Of a stretch of DNA of 7,189 nucleotides, positions 4,866 through 7,189 are shown piece by piece (position 1 is the first letter of the stretch; every line of letters begins with the position of its first letter). Source of the stretch: Candidatus Methanoperedens sp. Lineage in GTDB: Archaea > Halobacteriota > Methanosarcinia > Methanosarcinales > Methanoperedenaceae. The notes beneath the pieces were generated by a model that ran no database searches, was not told the DNA's origin, and saw only the letters and a list, made by a program, of their open reading frames with translations. The stretch covers positions 1 to 7,189 of the forward strand of contig JAHFCV010000125.1 of NCBI GenBank assembly GCA_023249275.1, read 5' to 3'. The position numbers and the translations under genes are program-made.

Positions 4866-4931
4866 TAATTATAATTGCAAACATCAGGCGTGTCTCAGGT
4901 TCTCAAAGGCGATAGTATCCCTGGAAATTTT

Positions 4932-5804
4932 TTAGATATCCTCAAGCAGCGTAAACCCGTAAAACAACCTTTTCCCGGACTCGTCCACTCCCTCAAGGTC
5001 ATCCCGCTCTATTACCACCCCGTTCGGGGCAATCAAAGTGCCATCCACTTTTGATGTTTCATGCATTACTATGGAATCAGCCTGGACTTTACCCAGCACC
5101 TTGCAGTTCCTCTCTATATTCACTTTCCCCTTTGTCGTGACAAGATTCCCATGGATGATACAGTCTCGCCCGATTGTTATATCCCCGGTCGTGCGGATGC
5201 TTCCGAACAATGTTACGTGCTTACCCATGCGCATATACCGCGCACGGATATTCCCAAGCAGGCGGCAGTAGTTCCCGATTATGGCGCGTGAAGTGGTTTT
5301 TATCGCTTCAAGGTCTATCTTCGTCTTATCAGGTATCGACATCACCTTATTCCCGGATTCATCTTCCGAGAAAAGCTCCGCGAGTGCTTTTTCAACCTCC
5401 TCTTCACTGCCAAAACGAAGCAACGCCATCAAATAGAGGAACACAAACATGACGAAAGGGAGCGGATTGCGCACCACAAGCCAGCCTTTGACATCATAAC
5501 CCCCGTCGATTCTCACGTTATTTCCCACATCAAGATTTCCGGCTGCGAAGAGTTTTCCTGAAATCCTCACAAATTCCCCCAGATACGCATCGGTCTTTGT
5601 CCGCACGTCCCCTGTTATCTCAGACCACATATCTATCCTGACATCATTTTCCGAAAGTATATTGCCGTTGATTTTCACATGCTCCCCGGCGATTACCGTG
5701 GCTGCGATCAATCCGTAAGAGAGTTCTGCGTAATTCCCCACAAGAACATCGCCGCGAACCACTATGGAGTGCTCTTCCATTACTGTATAATCCGGTATTA
5801 TCAA
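4932..5804 (-). CDS. Polymer-forming cytoskeletal (bactofilin/CcmA-like) protein
   Basis: A 290-residue protein with two right-handed beta-helix blocks, residues about 12-107 and 170-265. Each is made of short repeats with regular V/I and G spacing (SIVVRGDVLVG, HVKINGNILS, VRISGKLFAAGNLDVGNNVRIDG; later HVTLFGSIRTTGDITIGRDC). Such blocks polymerise into filaments or form scaffolds in bactofilins. Between them lies a hydrophobic segment, about 108-129 (from GWLVVRNPLPFVMFVFLYLM), that could dip into or cross the membrane, followed by an acidic helix (EEEVEKALAELFSEDE). The insert is unlike small soluble bactofilins and suggests a membrane-associated archaeal version. The start used here is a TTG at 5804; the first in-frame ATG is codon 9, at 5780. 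No good Shine-Dalgarno precedes either, and the predicted transcript begins at an ATG in another frame (5836). The N-terminus is therefore uncertain. Confidence 0.75.
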   Translation of the reverse strand: MIIPDYTVMEEHSIVVRGDVLVGNYAELSYGLIAATVIAGEHVKINGNILSENDVRIDMWSEITGDVRTKTDAYLGEFVRISGKLFAAGNLDVGNNVRIDGGYDVKGWLVVRNPLPFVMFVFLYLMALLRFGSEEEVEKALAELFSEDESGNKVMSIPDKTKIDLEAIKTTSRAIIGNYCRLLGNIRARYMRMGKHVTLFGSIRTTGDITIGRDCIIHGNLVTTKGKVNIERNCKVLGKVQADSIVMHETSKVDGTLIAPNGVVIERDDLEGVDESGKRLFYGFTLLEDI

Positions 5805-5836
5805 GCCTTTAAGTTCAGGTATAGCAAAGCCTCCAT
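5801..5836 (-). CDS. 11-codon leaderless reading frame overlapping the bactofilin-like start
   Basis: The minus-strand ATG at 5836 lies about 27 bases after the TATA core and opens MEALLYLNLKA, then stops at TGA 5801-5803. That stop overlaps the TTG start of the main gene (TTGA). It is either a leader peptide coupled to the main gene, the true N-terminus joined by a one-base sequencing or assembly error, or meaningless. The peptide contains four leucines. Confidence 0.3.
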   Translation of the reverse strand: MEALLYLNLKA

Positions 5837-5858
5837 CCCTGTATAGTTTCAGGGTATG

Positions 5859-5873
5859 ATAAATATTAATATC
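5859..5873. promoter_or_regulatory. Shared divergent TATA element of the bactofilin-like and CooT genes
   Basis: ATAAATATTAATATC contains the palindrome ATATTAATAT. Its core lies about 28 bases before the cooT ATG (5895, +) and about 27-31 bases before the ATG at 5836 on the minus strand. The first distance fits a leaderless start without a Shine-Dalgarno, and so does the second. One element may serve both directions. Confidence 0.55.
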
Positions 5874-5894
5874 AAATAGACCGATTTAACTGCT

Positions 5895-6068
5895 ATGTGC
5901 GAACTCAAAGTAATCCTGAAAGGAAAAACCATAATGGAAGATGTGGTACGCATAACAGCGGATAAAGATGCAATCAAGCTCCAAAGCCTGCTTGGCGAAT
6001 CTAAAACAATTAAGGGAAAAATTGTCGATATTAATTTGACAAAACAGGAAGCTATAATAGAAGGTTGA
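5895..6068 (+). CDS. CooT-family nickel-binding mini-protein
   Basis: A 57-residue protein beginning MCELKVILKGKTIMEDVVRI. In CooT from Rhodospirillum rubrum, a small dimeric protein of about 65 residues linked to maturation of carbon monoxide dehydrogenase, the N-terminal Met-Cys pair binds nickel; Cys2 is present here. The rest follows the CooT pattern of short strands: VILKGKTIMEDVVRITADKD, a middle block ESKTIKGKIVDINLT, and a final strand EAIIEG. It likely acts in the cytoplasm as a nickel chaperone or sensor in an organism rich in nickel enzymes. The ATG sits about 28 bases after the divergent TATA element and has no Shine-Dalgarno, so it is probably leaderless. GAPDH follows after 26 bases and probably shares the transcript. 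It is short enough to escape length-filtered gene calls. Confidence 0.85.
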   Translation: MCELKVILKGKTIMEDVVRITADKDAIKLQSLLGESKTIKGKIVDINLTKQEAIIEG

Positions 6069-6080
6069 ATAATCTGGCGC

Positions 6081-6086
6081 AGGGAG
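6081..6086 (+). promoter_or_regulatory. Shine-Dalgarno of the GAPDH gene
   Basis: AGGGAG ends eight bases before the ATG at 6095, within the 26-base gap after cooT. It supports internal translation initiation on a two-gene message. Confidence 0.65.
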
Positions 6087-6094
6087 AATAACAG

Positions 6095-7117
6095 ATGAAG
6101 GCAAAAGTAGCAATCAACGGATATGGAACGATAGGAAAACGAGTGGCAGATGCGGTGGCGGCGCAGGACGACATGGAAGTCGTTGGTGTGGTGAAGACAA
6201 AACCCAGTTTTGAAGCCCGCATCGCGCAGGAAAAAGGATACGACCTTTATGTGCCGGCAAAGGAAAACATCGAGCTATTTGAAAAATCAAAAATAGACGT
6301 GAGCGGCACGCTTGAAGAACTGCTGGATAAAACCGATATCGTGATTGATGCAACACCCGGCGATACTGGCGAAGAGTACAAGAAACTTTATGATAAACAC
6401 GGAGTCAAGGGTATCTGGCAGGGCGGGGAAGAGCATGAACTGACGGGATTTTCTTTCAATTCCGAGGCAAATTACCATGACGCGCTGGGCAGAGAGCTTG
6501 CAAGAGTGGTCTCATGCAACACCACTGGACTTGTCAGGGTTTTGTATGCTCTTGATACTGCATTTGGCGTGAAGAAAGCGCGGGTGACATTGATGCGTCG
6601 TTCTGCCGATCCCAATGACATAAAAACAGGGCCAATAAACGCTCTCATTCCCGACCCCATCAAACTTCCGTCGCACCACGGTACAGATGTAAACTCCATT
6701 CTTCCAAAAATTGACATCACCACCATGGCGGTAAAGACCTCAACCACGCTCATGCACCTTCATGCGCTGAATATCGAATTGAAAAAGGCATGCAGTGAAG
6801 ACGATATTATTAAAGTCTTTGAAAAAAGACCGAGAATCAGGCTCGTGAGCAGCAAGGACAGGATAAAATCAACTGCAGAGGCGATGGAGTTAGCAAAGGA
6901 CATGGGAAGACCGAGAGGCGATATGTGGGAGAACGTGGTATGGAAGGACTCGATTGCGATTAACAAAGGCGAACTCTACTTCTTCCAGGCGATACACCAG
7001 GAATCCGATGTGGTTCCTGAGAATGTGGATGCCATCAGGGCGATGCTGGAACTGGAAAAGGACGGGGCTAAGTCGATAAAGAAGACGAATGGGGCGCTTG
7101 GAATAAAATCGAGCTAA
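6095..7117 (+). CDS. gap: Glyceraldehyde-3-phosphate dehydrogenase, type II (archaeal)
   Basis: Interconverts glyceraldehyde 3-phosphate and 1,3-bisphosphoglycerate with NAD(P); in methanogen-like archaea it mainly serves gluconeogenesis. The 340-residue length is normal for the archaeal phosphorylating enzyme. Residues 8-20 (NGYGTIGKRVADA) form the Rossmann dinucleotide loop. DIVIDATPGDTG (81-92) is the next nucleotide-contact strand. Cys141 in VVSCNTTGL is the catalytic thiol, and RRSADPND (168-175) and LPSHHGTDVN (191-200) are typical of type II GAPDH rather than bacterial GAPDH. The start is supported by a Shine-Dalgarno and by the motif position. It lies 26 bases after the CooT-family gene and is probably co-transcribed. 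Its TAA overlaps the stop of a convergent gene by two bases, so the two 3' ends are back to back. Confidence 0.96.
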   Translation: MKAKVAINGYGTIGKRVADAVAAQDDMEVVGVVKTKPSFEARIAQEKGYDLYVPAKENIELFEKSKIDVSGTLEELLDKTDIVIDATPGDTGEEYKKLYDKHGVKGIWQGGEEHELTGFSFNSEANYHDALGRELARVVSCNTTGLVRVLYALDTAFGVKKARVTLMRRSADPNDIKTGPINALIPDPIKLPSHHGTDVNSILPKIDITTMAVKTSTTLMHLHALNIELKKACSEDDIIKVFEKRPRIRLVSSKDRIKSTAEAMELAKDMGRPRGDMWENVVWKDSIAINKGELYFFQAIHQESDVVPENVDAIRAMLELEKDGAKSIKKTNGALGIKSS

Positions 7118-7189
7118 AACCACTTATCCAGCGTCTGCTGCCCCTCATCCGAGGCCAGAAGTAAGCGCTCCACCGCTTTTGTCACCCGT
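7114..7189 (-). CDS. C-terminal end of an unidentified convergent gene
   Basis: On the minus strand the frame entering at the right edge is open for 24 codons and ends with TAG at 7114-7116, inside the GAPDH stop region. The tail reads RVTKAVERLLLASDEGQQTL and then DKWF, a plausible amphipathic helix and acidic C-terminus. The other two minus frames close sooner or look less protein-like. The piece is too short to identify, and a chance open frame cannot be excluded. Confidence 0.4.
   Translation of the reverse strand, partial: RVTKAVERLLLASDEGQQTLDKWF

Noticed and set aside
4932..5804. Several open plus-strand frames (5038-5452) across the bactofilin-like gene
   Set aside because: They are antisense shadows of a clear beta-helix protein, with no start signals or domain patterns of their own.

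Overview
This looks like a chromosomal window from a euryarchaeon, probably of the Methanosarcinales / Candidatus Methanoperedens type. The domain call is firm: class I lysyl-tRNA synthetase, archaeal-type CoaD, type II GAPDH, a COG2061-type ACT regulator, and several ATGs lying about 25-30 bases after an AT-rich TATA-like box with no Shine-Dalgarno (leaderless starts). The lineage is an impression from gene content and cannot be proved here.

Layout. 1-897 (-): 5' part of lysS, cut by the window edge. 922-1020: four tandem hairpins in the divergent lysS/coaD gap. 1090-1566 (+): coaD. 1653-2165 (+): a short-chain flavodoxin. 2166-2433: a non-coding gap with a 76-bp palindromic array of six GAGTTCG-type half-sites and a second nested inverted repeat. 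2434-2937 (+): HTH-ACT amino-acid regulator. 3030-3546 (-): two small genes, a 40-aa C2H2-like mini-protein (short and easily missed) followed by a two-helix membrane protein.

3547-4865 (+) is a small accessory island of toxin-antitoxin character. It holds a VapB-like antitoxin overlapping (ATGA) a PIN toxin that stops after 56 codons, then a second pair in toxin-first order: a DUF4258/RelE-fold-like protein and a protein that resembles a cysteine-less YgiT/MqsA N-terminus joined to an AbrB-like C-terminus.

4932-5804 (-) is a polymer-forming (bactofilin-like) protein, divergent from a CooT-family nickel-binding mini-protein (5895-6068, +). Both appear to use one palindromic AT-rich promoter. 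cooT is followed 26 bases later by type II GAPDH (6095-7117, +). The last bases hold the C-terminal codons of a convergent gene whose stop overlaps the GAPDH stop.

The housekeeping genes (tRNA charging, CoA synthesis, central carbon metabolism) are ordinary. The less explained material is the non-coding structure at 922-1020 and 2207-2388, the TA island, the mini zinc finger, and an 11-codon reading frame at the leaderless start of the bactofilin-like gene. No tRNA, rRNA, CRISPR array or insertion sequence was seen.
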